A stretch of DNA of 10,138 bases from Candidatus Hydrogenedentota bacterium (GTDB lineage Bacteria > Hydrogenedentota > Hydrogenedentia > Hydrogenedentales > SLHB01). Shown here in pieces: positions 1 to 6,545 of this stretch. The translations under genes were made by a program, and so were the position numbers. Under the pieces are notes generated by a model. The model did not search any database and was not told the DNA's origin. It saw only the letters and a program-made list of their open reading frames with translations. The stretch spans positions 28,328-38,465 of the forward strand of contig DAOLNV010000035.1 in assembly GCA_035416745.1 (NCBI GenBank), read 5' to 3'. Every line of letters starts with the position of its first letter. Within the stretch, counting starts at the first letter, position 1.

Positions 1-90
1 CCGGACGTCCGACACAAGGCCGGACGCCACATTGGGAAAGCAGTGGCGACATCTTTGCGGTCTTCTTTGTGTCGTTGTGCCTTGGTGCTT

Positions 91-3000
91 CTATCGCAAG
101 AAACGCCTCGACACAAAGCCACTCTGTTCATCCGTGGACGCGTATTCGGCATCCAGGCGGTTTTGGAGACCTGGCGGTCGGAACAGTGGCTGGGTCGGGA
201 GACCCTGCCACAGCGGGGAGGCGCTGGCGTCGGCATGGAACGTCTGCGGCGCCCCGTGAGCCACCACGGCTTGCTGTTCCGCGCCGGAGGTGCGGTACAG
301 GGCCTTTCCAACGAGCTCCGCCATGCCGGCTTTGGCCGAGTCTGAGTGTATGCGGTAGGTCACCTGTGCCGGCAACGCAGGCGGCCAGATCCAGGCGAAG
401 TTCAGTTCGCCCGAGTCGCCTTGGACAGGCGCGACGGCAGGCGGCTCGGTGGCATCGACGATACTATCAAAGGTCCAACCCTCCGGCAGCGTTTCCACGA
501 GCCCCAAGGCCGAGACCGGTTCCGCGCCGACGCCGGTGAATGTTACCGTCACTTCAGAGGCGTCTCCGTTCGCGGCGGTCCCGCGCACGGCATAGAGCGC
601 CGGGAGGGTTACAGCCGGGGGCAGAACCATCTTTTCATCGGCCTTAACGCTGTTCGGCATTGCTTTGGCGGCGAGCCCCGGGGCGTAGCCGTCTTCGGTA
701 CCTTCCGCGAGATGGTAACCGCCCAAGTTGTAGAACTGAATCACGCGCAGGATCTCCGACACGCTGATCTTCCAATCCTTCGGATTGTAGTCACTGTCGT
801 GCGGCACGCAGCAGGGGTCCAGCGCTTCCGAAAGGCCGGGTTCGTACCCGTCCTCGGTCCCAACGGCACAGTGATACCCGCCAAGGTTGTAGAACTGGAT
901 CACCCGCAGAATCTCCGACACGCTGATCGTGTAATTCGCGGGACTGTAATCCAGCGAATGCTGGACGCGTTCCGCTACTGAACCCAGACAGCCAATTGGC
1001 GCTGTTTGCTCAGCGCCACCCGCACCCTGGTAATGCACATCGCCCGAGAAAGGCACCTCGCCCGTCTGACCAGAAGGCACATTCACCCGGTACGTGAGCG
1101 TATAGGGGGACTCGGGAATGCAAATCCAGATGAATTCGAGCGTGCCGGTTGCGCCGAGACTCGGGATGGTCGCGGGGCCGCATCCCGCCGGGTCGAAGCT
1201 TACCAGCGAATCAAACGTCCACCCCGCCGGGAGCTCTTCGACCACCTCCAAGGCGCTCAGATCGTCCGCTCCCAGGTTCTCGATGGTCACCCTGACTTCC
1301 TCGACCCCCGGCGACGCATACTTGTAGTACCAGAACGAACGGTTCGCAACAAGGTCTCCACACGTCACGACGATGTAGTCTGTCCTCGTTTCCGTGTCCG
1401 AGCCGTATGCGTTCTGAACCGTCAACGTCACCGCGTAGAGGCCACATTCGGCATAATCATGGCTCGGATTCTGCTCCGAGCTCGTGGTTCCGTCGCCAAA
1501 GCTCCACAACCACGATGTGGGGCTACCGGACGACTGGTCCGTGAACTGCACACTCAGCGGAGCGCAGCCGCTCGTGGGTGTCGCGCTGAAATCCGCCGCC
1601 GGGACGGAATTGCCCGGGAAAGACTCACCGGAGCGCGGGTCGGTACCGGCGTTGTACTCATCGAGGTTGGAGTACGTATCCAAGTCCGGATCGCCGCTGG
1701 CGCCATCGTCGCCGGCGCCGCTGTTCGGGTTGAGGCCGTAGTCGACTTCCCATCCGTCCGGCAAGAGGTCGTCATCGGAGTCGGAATCCAACGGGTCCGT
1801 CAACAGCAGGTTCACTTCCTCGCCATCGGTCAAGCCATCGCCGTCCGAATCCGGATTGTCCGGGTTTGTACCCAGCGCGATTTCCTCGACCCCCGTGAGC
1901 CCGTCGGCGTCCGTGTCTGTATTTCCATACGTGGGCATCAGCCCTTCTTCGGCAAACCAATGCAGCAACCACCGAGGACGCTCGACCGCCCATACGTCGC
2001 GGATGAAGGTGTTCATGGGTTGGTAAAGCAGGACGTCGTTCACTTCGTTATACAAGTCATCAAACAGAACCTGCGCATTGGCTGTGCCCAGAACTCCGCC
2101 CGGGCCAAGCAATACACAGGCGCGCGCTTCCCAGGCAGCCCTGAAGTCATCGTTCTCGCGCAAAGCCTGGTACAGCTTGGCAATTGGGGAGTCGTCCCGG
2201 TTTGTTCCCGGCGCCCGCAGGAAACTCCAGCCGTCGGTCAGGTGGAAGGGATTATCCGAATAGGGTTCCACCGTAAAATCTTCCGCCGAGTCGGACATGG
2301 CGTAATAGCACATTTCCATATCCCAGACATAGAAGCGCCAGCGGCTCAAACCCGCATCGGCACTGCGTTCACGGGCCATGTACCAGTTATTTCGCGGCCA
2401 ATCGAAATTCGCGCCATAGCATTCGATGATGAGATAGTCGATAAAGTTGTCGATATCCATCATCGTCGCGATCGCCGCGTAATTCGTTGGGTCGGACAGG
2501 TCGTTATTCTCCGCGAAATCATTCAGCGCAAACCAGGCACCCCAGTCGCCTTCCACGAGTTCACGTCGGTCGTATTCCGCTTCATCGGTGCCCTTGACAA
2601 CATCCCAGCCCGTATTACTTCCATAGGCGTGCTGGAAGAAGTCTTCGGAATAGCGTTCCACGGGATTGTAATAGCCCTTAAAATAGCCGTTCAGGTAGAA
2701 ATGAACGAAAGTACCCATGCACGTTACATTACCCATTTGAGCCATCAAACGACGGCTCATTTCGTCCTTGACAAAGGGATTGTAGGGATCGTCCGTGCCC
2801 GCGCGCATGACGATATGCTTCAGGCTGTACAGGTTCGCATTCGGGATCAGGGGATACAGCAAGCGCGAATTTCCGTATTCATCCCGGAAATAGTAGCGGA
2901 ACGAAATCTTGTACACGTAATCATCCCAGGGATCATCGATGGCTGCGGCGATCCGGTATCCTTCCCGGCGCCCCGTGCTGCCGTGTACCCGGATACCGCA

Positions 3001-4383
3001 ATCCTCCTGGAAACCAAGCAGCTCAGACGAAGCCGGCGCGCCGGATGGATCGAAGAACTCCAGGGAAACCTTGCGCTCCCATTCATCGCCGTGCTCCAGG
3101 AACGAATTGAAATCGCCGCTATTGAGGGGCTGCCACTTCCCCGAATCATCGTAATAGCCGCCATTGATGACCATGATGCCGTCCGGCGCCCATAGATCCT
3201 TCGCCGGATCGCCCACCACGCACAGCGCAGGCAAGCTCTTCTCCAAGGCACTCGCGCCGATGATATAAGTCGCGGTTACCACCCTTGACCCGATGTACCC
3301 TGGCGCATAGGCGATCGCGCGAATCACCCTATTCGCGGTCACGGGGAGCGGCACGGCATACAGGGTGCCAGTCACCTGATTCGGCAGCGAACCGTCCTCC
3401 GTGTAATAGATCTCGGCGCCCGGGTCTGTGGCCGTAAGGCTCAGGTTAAAGGGCGCGTCGTAATGGCCGTGAATATGGCTCAAGACAGGCGCGGCCGTTA
3501 CGTCAGCCTGAGCGCTGTCGTAGGCATTGGGCGCGCCGGGCGTAGGTACTACCATGAACCCATGCAGCTCCGGTTCCGGCAACCCCGTGTCCATGCCGAC
3601 CAATCCATAGGAAACGTCCGTGCGCTGCTCGCGCGCCGGATAAGCATACGCCACAGTCGGCACCGACGGATCCTGGACGAGGGCAACGTACTCGCCGTCC
3701 GCGTCCAGCTTGAAGTTGGTGTGCAATTCACCCGGCACCGCCGAACGATTCTTGTCCGAGGCAAAAACGACCAGAAAACCGCCGGGACCAATCGTCACAT
3801 CCGGCAGCAGCCACTTACTCGGATTCAGCTCATCATCCGTCAAGGCCCAACCCAGCAGCGACACCGGATCGTCCGTCGCGTTATACAGTTCAATCCAGTC
3901 CGAATACTTCCCATCTTCATCCTGCAGGCCACTGCCATTAGAAGCGAGATATTCATTAATGATCACCGGCGCACCCGGACCCAACACGATGACATATCCC
4001 ACCTTTGTCTCGGTCACGTTGTCCGAAGCGGTAATCGCCGTCAACGAAACGGTGAACTGTCCCGGCGCGCCATAAACATGATTCGGCGCCTCATCCGCGC
4101 TCGTTCCGCCATCGCCAAAATCCCATACCCAGCCAATAACGGGGAGCGCGCCCGCCACCGTCTCATTGGAACAAGTCAGCGTTTTGCCCTGGCGGATGAC
4201 CCGGTGCGATACGTCAAAATCAACTTCCTGCGCTTCCAGTCGAAATGCCAACACCAACGGAAGCAGGCACAGAATGAGCGAACAAAAGACGCGAGGACCA
4301 CAAAAAGAAGACGCTCTTCCTGGTATACCACCGAATTGCGCTCTACCGCTATGGCGCATGAAGTCACTCTTTGGCCCCAGCAT
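91..4383 (-). CDS. Giant exported CotH-kinase-like multidomain protein (PKD, lamin-tail, CotH, Ca-binding repeats, dockerin-like repeats)
   Basis: Probably a secreted or surface protein of about 1430 aa whose core is a CotH-type (spore-coat kinase family) domain. The frame is open to a GTG at 4539. I start at the ATG at 4383 because GGAG lies 9 nt upstream; the ATG at 4359 is the alternative, and the GTG has only a poor site. Numbering from 4383: long basic N-terminus and hydrophobic segment 33-47, with likely cleavage just after; PKD 53-134 (WDFGDG 87-92); lamin-tail domain 139-239; chitobiase C-terminal-like repeat 305-375; CotH region about 384-798; aspartate-rich type-3/EF-like repeats 821-916; second PKD 928-1007 (WSFGDG); beta-sandwich module 1012-1133; two dockerin-like repeats 1145-1184 and 1198-1237; second copy of the module 1264-1368. 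CotH signatures seen: 'YLNGYFKGYYNPVER' (E576), 'DWPRNNWY' (N665/N666) and 'FYVWDME' (D688, metal-binding position by family analogy). Kinase activity and target are inferred from family only. No LPxTG or PEP-CTERM anchor is visible. The architecture call is strong, the function moderate. Confidence 0.9.
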   Translation of the reverse strand: MLGPKSDFMRHSGRAQFGGIPGRASSFCGPRVFCSLILCLLPLVLAFRLEAQEVDFDVSHRVIRQGKTLTCSNETVAGALPVIGWVWDFGDGGTSADEAPNHVYGAPGQFTVSLTAITASDNVTETKVGYVIVLGPGAPVIINEYLASNGSGLQDEDGKYSDWIELYNATDDPVSLLGWALTDDELNPSKWLLPDVTIGPGGFLVVFASDKNRSAVPGELHTNFKLDADGEYVALVQDPSVPTVAYAYPAREQRTDVSYGLVGMDTGLPEPELHGFMVVPTPGAPNAYDSAQADVTAAPVLSHIHGHYDAPFNLSLTATDPGAEIYYTEDGSLPNQVTGTLYAVPLPVTANRVIRAIAYAPGYIGSRVVTATYIIGASALEKSLPALCVVGDPAKDLWAPDGIMVINGGYYDDSGKWQPLNSGDFNSFLEHGDEWERKVSLEFFDPSGAPASSELLGFQEDCGIRVHGSTGRREGYRIAAAIDDPWDDYVYKISFRYYFRDEYGNSRLLYPLIPNANLYSLKHIVMRAGTDDPYNPFVKDEMSRRLMAQMGNVTCMGTFVHFYLNGYFKGYYNPVERYSEDFFQHAYGSNTGWDVVKGTDEAEYDRRELVEGDWGAWFALNDFAENNDLSDPTNYAAIATMMDIDNFIDYLIIECYGANFDWPRNNWYMARERSADAGLSRWRFYVWDMEMCYYAMSDSAEDFTVEPYSDNPFHLTDGWSFLRAPGTNRDDSPIAKLYQALRENDDFRAAWEARACVLLGPGGVLGTANAQVLFDDLYNEVNDVLLYQPMNTFIRDVWAVERPRWLLHWFAEEGLMPTYGNTDTDADGLTGVEEIALGTNPDNPDSDGDGLTDGEEVNLLLTDPLDSDSDDDLLPDGWEVDYGLNPNSGAGDDGASGDPDLDTYSNLDEYNAGTDPRSGESFPGNSVPAADFSATPTSGCAPLSVQFTDQSSGSPTSWLWSFGDGTTSSEQNPSHDYAECGLYAVTLTVQNAYGSDTETRTDYIVVTCGDLVANRSFWYYKYASPGVEEVRVTIENLGADDLSALEVVEELPAGWTFDSLVSFDPAGCGPATIPSLGATGTLEFIWICIPESPYTLTYRVNVPSGQTGEVPFSGDVHYQGAGGAEQTAPIGCLGSVAERVQHSLDYSPANYTISVSEILRVIQFYNLGGYHCAVGTEDGYEPGLSEALDPCCVPHDSDYNPKDWKISVSEILRVIQFYNLGGYHLAEGTEDGYAPGLAAKAMPNSVKADEKMVLPPAVTLPALYAVRGTAANGDASEVTVTFTGVGAEPVSALGLVETLPEGWTFDSIVDATEPPAVAPVQGDSGELNFAWIWPPALPAQVTYRIHSDSAKAGMAELVGKALYRTSGAEQQAVVAHGAPQTFHADASASPLWQGLPTQPLFRPPGLQNRLDAEYASTDEQSGFVSRRFLR
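280..594 (-). repeat. Beta-sandwich module, copy B (CotH protein)
   Basis: C-terminal copy of the module described at 985-1350, starting near YAVRGTAANGDASEV. Both copies end in a Tyr-containing strand followed by a Gly-Ala-Glu-Gln step ('HYQGAGGAEQ' and 'LYRTSGAEQ'), so the boundaries match well. After this copy the protein runs about 60 more residues that are low in recognisable features. Confidence 0.65.
673..792 (-). repeat. Dockerin-like repeat 2 inside the CotH protein
   Basis: Second 40-residue unit, beginning DYNPKDWK, with the same 19-residue core as repeat 1 and ending GTEDGYAPGL. The offset between the two units is 159 bp. DNA identity is also obvious by eye (for example the shared stretch TCTCCGACACGCTGATC on the plus strand), which suggests a fairly recent duplication or gene conversion. 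Confidence 0.75.
832..951 (-). repeat. Dockerin-like repeat 1 inside the CotH protein
   Basis: This encodes the first of two nearly identical 40-residue units, beginning DYSPANYT, followed by the shared core ISVSEILRVIQFYNLGGYH and ending GTEDGYEPGL. The D-x-[SN]-P opening, the IS.SE step and the amphipathic helix resemble one EF-hand-like half of a type I dockerin, with one extra residue before the Ile. Paired units of this kind are, from memory, frequent in exported proteins of Hydrogenedentes-like bacteria. Binding partner unknown. Confidence 0.75.
985..1350 (-). repeat. Beta-sandwich module, copy A (CotH protein)
   Basis: Encodes about 120 residues (from NRSFWYYKYASPG) with the internal motif 'LPAGWTFDSLV', then 'GTLEFIWI' and 'YTLTYRVNVPSG'. 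It resembles the DUF11/CARDB-like extracellular beta-sandwich group. A second copy with 'LPEGWTFDSIV', 'GELNFAWIW' and 'AQVTYRIHSDS' lies at 280-594, on the other side of the two dockerin-like repeats. The family name is uncertain; the duplication is clear. Confidence 0.65.
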
Positions 4384-4392
4384 CCACATTAT

Positions 4393-4396
4393 CTCC
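4393..4396 (-). promoter_or_regulatory. Ribosome binding site GGAG deciding the CotH-protein start
   Basis: On the minus strand GGAG precedes the ATG at 4383 with a 9-nt spacer. The in-frame ATG at 4389 is only 3 nt away from it, and the ATG at 4359 has only a weak GAG. The residues encoded upstream of 4389 resemble no domain, which supports a start at 4383. Confidence 0.45.
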
Positions 4397-4634
4397 AAGC
4401 CATGACTTCCACCCGAGAACCGGAAAACGCACCTTTCCAGTCCGTACTCATCCAGGCTAACGAGAAAGCCCGGTGCAGAGCGTAGCACTATTGCCGGAGA
4501 ATTCAAAGGAATCGAATGATCCGCCAGGACTTTCCCCACAATGCCTTGCGCCCAGGTCTGCCACCGGGGGCTAGCCCGCGAACACCCTCAACCTATACCT
4601 TAGACCCAACCCCGGATCTGTCCCACTTTCGCTG

Positions 4635-4675
4635 ACGGCAAACAGGGGCACAAAAAAGAGGATTTCTGTTGCCGT
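4635..4675. repeat. Inverted repeat ACGGCAA(A)CAG / CTGTTGCCGT
   Basis: Ten-base-pair inverted repeat with a single bulged A (arms 4635-4645 and 4666-4675) and a 20-nt loop containing an A6 run (T6 on the minus strand). It lies 17 bp past the CCA end of the tRNA-like fragment, downstream of it on the minus strand. The T run is in the loop rather than after the stem, so it does not fit an intrinsic terminator well. It could be a recombinase arm site or a processing or termination structure. Confidence 0.5.
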
Positions 4676-4692
4676 AAGTCCTTGCGTATCAA

Positions 4693-4728
4693 TGGTAGCG
4701 GGGGCGGGATTCGAACCCGCGAACTTTG
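4693..4728 (-). other. 3' end of a tRNA gene (fragment), possible integration attachment site
   Basis: On the minus strand this reads as the 3' part of a tRNA: a T arm with 5-bp stem GCGGG/CCCGC and loop TTCGAAT (4704-4720), the acceptor 3' strand CCCCGCT (4697-4703), discriminator A (4696) and encoded CCA (4693-4695). The matching acceptor 5' strand AGCGGGG is not found nearby; only an imperfect AGCGGTT occurs about 80 nt upstream. No D arm can be folded. Counting back from the T arm places CAT at the anticodon position, followed by T where A is expected, so a Met-type origin is possible but weak. Displaced tRNA 3' ends of this kind typically mark the far end of DNA integrated by a tyrosine recombinase. 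The alternative is a decayed tRNA gene. Confidence 0.5.
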
Positions 4729-4746
4729 GGTAATGACCGCATTACC
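4729..4746. repeat. Perfect 7-bp hairpin GGTAATG / CATTACC
   Basis: Perfect inverted repeat GGTAATG-ACCG-CATTACC, directly abutting the 5' side of the tRNA-like fragment, where a normal tRNA would have its anticodon arm. A 7-bp stem with a 4-nt loop is not an anticodon arm (5 bp, 7 nt). This suggests the tRNA homology breaks here and another structure, such as a recombination core, begins. Confidence 0.55.
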
Positions 4747-4773
4747 GCCCGTAGCCCTAACCCCTTGAAACCG

Positions 4774-4785
4774 CTGTAATTACAG
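4774..4785. repeat. Perfect palindrome CTGTAATTACAG
   Basis: Twelve-base perfect palindrome, 27 bp beyond the previous hairpin on the 5' side of the tRNA-like fragment. It could be an operator half-site pair or part of a recombinase site. No adjacent regulator or recombinase gene is visible to support either reading. Confidence 0.4.
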
Positions 4786-5278
4786 AAACCCCAGCCAGTT
4801 GCTTCCTGTAGGGGCGAAGAACTCAGACGACGCCTTAGGTGCCCTCGCAAAAGGGCTTGCATCGAACGCGCATTTGATGGCTCAAGCGAGTCGCTCCGAC
4901 AAGACTGGCTGCCCTGAGCCCCCTTCCTTGTCAGAACAAAGCTCTCACGCACGCCCAGTGCCTTTTCGCCAGAATGCCGCTCCTGCCGGCATGCTTCAGC
5001 GTAGCTGCCGATTCCGGGCGATTGATTCGCACGGCCAGTCTCTGGTTAACTCTGGTAACAGCATCTCCAGAATCATGATGGTGGCGTCGCGGGTACAGTC
5101 TCGTACCCCTCAGTCGAGACCAGGACGAGGAGGTCCACTTGTCGCGCGGGATGACCTTACGAACACGCCCACGAATTCAGGGTGCGCCCCGAACAATGCG
5201 TGCTTCTTGCGCAACTTGTTCTGCCTACCAGATGGCGCGGACCATCAAGGAGGACGTGCGGGCCGCCACCCAACTGAG

Positions 5279-5294
5279 CGCCCCGGGAGGGGCG
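5279..5294 (+). promoter_or_regulatory. GC-rich hairpin with GNRA-type loop upstream of the URO-D gene
   Basis: CGCCCC-GGGA-GGGGCG forms a perfect 6-bp stem with a GGGA (GNRA) tetraloop about 100 nt upstream of the URO-D start codon. There is no following T run, so an intrinsic terminator is unlikely. It may be a 5'-leader structure or a remnant. Function unknown. Confidence 0.3.
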
Positions 5295-5378
5295 GGTTGC
5301 AGAAAACAAGGCAGAGTGATGCGGAACGATGCATGCCTCGTCTCGCCGCACGGCAGGTTTGGAAAAACCGGGCGCAGC

Positions 5379-5386
5379 AAAGGAGA
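5379..5386 (+). promoter_or_regulatory. Strong ribosome binding site AAAGGAGA fixing the URO-D start
   Basis: AAAGGAGA lies 5 nt before the ATG at 5392 (6 nt counted from GGAG). The open frame extends further upstream to 5329, but those 21 residues have no family resemblance, whereas MNPRERMLAALKGRPVDRVP is a classic URO-D family N-terminus. Confidence 0.8.
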
Positions 5387-5391
5387 GCGTG

Positions 5392-6492
5392 ATGAACCCG
5401 CGTGAGCGAATGCTGGCGGCGCTGAAGGGACGGCCGGTCGACCGCGTGCCTCTTCTCTTGCTGGGCTTCCACGACGGCTTCCCCCAGCAGACGGACGACC
5501 CGGGCAAGCGGGAAATCCTCAGCCGTATGGGCGAACATCTCCATTTTCTCTACGAGTGCCCGTCGCAGGTCAACCGTTATCTCGTTACCCCGCCTCAGCG
5601 CCTGCGGGAAGTCAAGTGGGAAGAGGGGAACGGGAAAACGGTCACGACCACGGTGATAGATACGCCTCGGGGACCCTTGACCGCGGTCACCGAGCGCAAC
5701 CACGCCACCGATACTGTGTGGACCCTGAAGTATCCCGTGGAAACCCTGGAGGACATCGCGAAGCTGCAGTCCGTTCCCTGGGAACTGCCGGCGGGCTTGG
5801 AGCCTCCCGACCTGTCCTCGCTGCCGGGCGCCTTCGCGACGCGGGGCATTGTCCATTCCGGCGTATCGTCGCCGTTTGTGTGTGTTGCGGGCATGATGCG
5901 CTACGAGCGGTTCCTGGAGCTGTGCGCTACCGAGCTGAACCTCCTGAGGGAACTGACCCAACTGTGCCTGGACCGGATTCTTGACGTTCTGGATGTGCTG
6001 CTCTCCCAGAACAGTGTCGAGTGGGTGTGGATGGGCGGCTGCGAGTGGGTGACTCCCCCGATGGGTTCGAACCGGGTCTACGACGAGTTGGTCCAGCCGT
6101 TCGAGCGGCGGGTCATCGAACGGGTCCATGCGGGTGGGGCGTTGAGCCACGTGCATTGCCACGGCAACGTCCGCTCGACCCTGGCACGCGTGATCGAACG
6201 CGGCGCGGACTACTTCGAGCCGGTGGAACCGCCTCCGGACGGCGACGTCAGCTTTGCCGAGGCCAAAGAGCTTGCGGACGGCCGGATCACCCTCGGGGGA
6301 AACATCGAGGCCAGGCTGCTGGAACACGAGGAACCGGAAGTCGTCGAGAAAGCGGCGCGAAACGCATTCGAAGGAGGCAAGGCCAGGATGGTTCTCCAGA
6401 CGACGGCCGAACCGCTTGCCCGGATGACGTCCCGGATGGTGGAGAACTATCACCGGATGCTCGACGTTTGGGAAGAGCTCTCACCGGCGTGA
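5392..6492 (+). CDS. Uroporphyrinogen decarboxylase (URO-D) fold protein, 'HCHG' subgroup
   Basis: A 366-aa cytoplasmic TIM-barrel protein of the URO-D/MtaA superfamily, of usual length. Seen: the family N-terminus (MNPRERMLAALKGRPVDRVP), 'HVHCHGNV' (253-260), 'EPVEPPPDGDV' (276-286), 'LGGNIEA' (301-307) and the C-terminal helix 'MVENYHRMLDVWEEL'. In methylcobalamin:CoM methyltransferases (MtaA/MtbA) zinc is held by His, Cys and a later Cys. Here the aligned motif reads H-x-H and the later Cys position appears to be in 'LQTTAEP', so the classical zinc site looks altered. It is therefore probably neither true HemE nor a standard CoM methyltransferase; substrate unknown. It is alone on its strand until the gene at 6856, 363 bp on, with an opposite-strand ATPase remnant between them. 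Family assignment is secure, the reaction is not. Confidence 0.93.
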   Translation: MNPRERMLAALKGRPVDRVPLLLLGFHDGFPQQTDDPGKREILSRMGEHLHFLYECPSQVNRYLVTPPQRLREVKWEEGNGKTVTTTVIDTPRGPLTAVTERNHATDTVWTLKYPVETLEDIAKLQSVPWELPAGLEPPDLSSLPGAFATRGIVHSGVSSPFVCVAGMMRYERFLELCATELNLLRELTQLCLDRILDVLDVLLSQNSVEWVWMGGCEWVTPPMGSNRVYDELVQPFERRVIERVHAGGALSHVHCHGNVRSTLARVIERGADYFEPVEPPPDGDVSFAEAKELADGRITLGGNIEARLLEHEEPEVVEKAARNAFEGGKARMVLQTTAEPLARMTSRMVENYHRMLDVWEELSPA

Positions 6493-6497
6493 GCGTT

Positions 6498-6515
6498 CCT
6501 CCGAGGGCCCGGAGG
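6498..6515 (+). terminator. Weak hairpin after the URO-D gene
   Basis: CCTCCG-AGGGCC-CGGAGG forms a 6-bp stem beginning 5 nt after the URO-D stop codon. There is no T run after it. The position suits an end-of-transcript structure, but a Rho-independent terminator is not established. Confidence 0.3.
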
Positions 6516-6545
6516 CAGGCGCTGGTGCAGTACGCGGGACCTTGC

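Larger units (their letters stand above)
4730..5391. other. Long gap without a recognised gene
   Basis: About 660 bp between the tRNA-like fragment and the URO-D gene. I translated both strands and recognised no protein family; open frames here (for example 4799-5392 plus and 4689-4952 minus) have no domain-like composition, and the second simply reads through the tRNA-like end. Several small inverted repeats are present, including GGCTCA/TGAGCC (4879-4884 and 4915-4920), GGGTAC/GTACCC (5092-5109) and CGCCCC/GGGGCG (5279-5294). Part of this must hold the promoter of the URO-D gene, but no convincing -35/-10 pair was found. Confidence 0.5.

Noticed and set aside
1..26. CGTCCG / CGGACG hairpin as terminator of the CotH gene
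   Set aside because: Only 6 bp, about 65 bp past the stop codon, no T run visible before the window edge.
1006..3195. Very long plus-strand open frame (729 codons) antisense to the CotH gene
   Set aside because: Its product is rich in Arg, His, Ile and Val with no domain or motif, while the minus strand has clear domains throughout. It is a by-product of GC-biased codon use.
3463..4485. Plus-strand open frame of 340 codons antisense to the 5' part of the CotH gene
   Set aside because: Arg/His/Gln-rich without motifs; opposite the well-supported PKD and lamin-tail coding sequence.
4750..4785. Integron attC site suggested by CCCTAAC / GTTAGGG next to a palindrome
   Set aside because: The RYYYAAC and GTTRRRY consensus boxes are not met at the end positions, and no second box or cassette structure is found.
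4690..4790. Complete tRNA or tmRNA gene on the minus strand
   Set aside because: Only the T arm, acceptor 3' strand and CCA fit. No acceptor 5' strand, D arm or normal anticodon arm can be placed, and no tmRNA tag reading frame or tmRNA-type acceptor pairing is seen.
4799..5392. Plus-strand open frame of 197 codons before the URO-D gene
   Set aside because: No motif, no ribosome binding site seen, Arg/Ser/Pro-rich composition typical of chance frames in GC-rich DNA.
5245..6453. Minus-strand open frame of 402 codons opposite the URO-D gene
   Set aside because: The plus strand has a strong ribosome binding site and full-length URO-D motifs; the antisense product has none.
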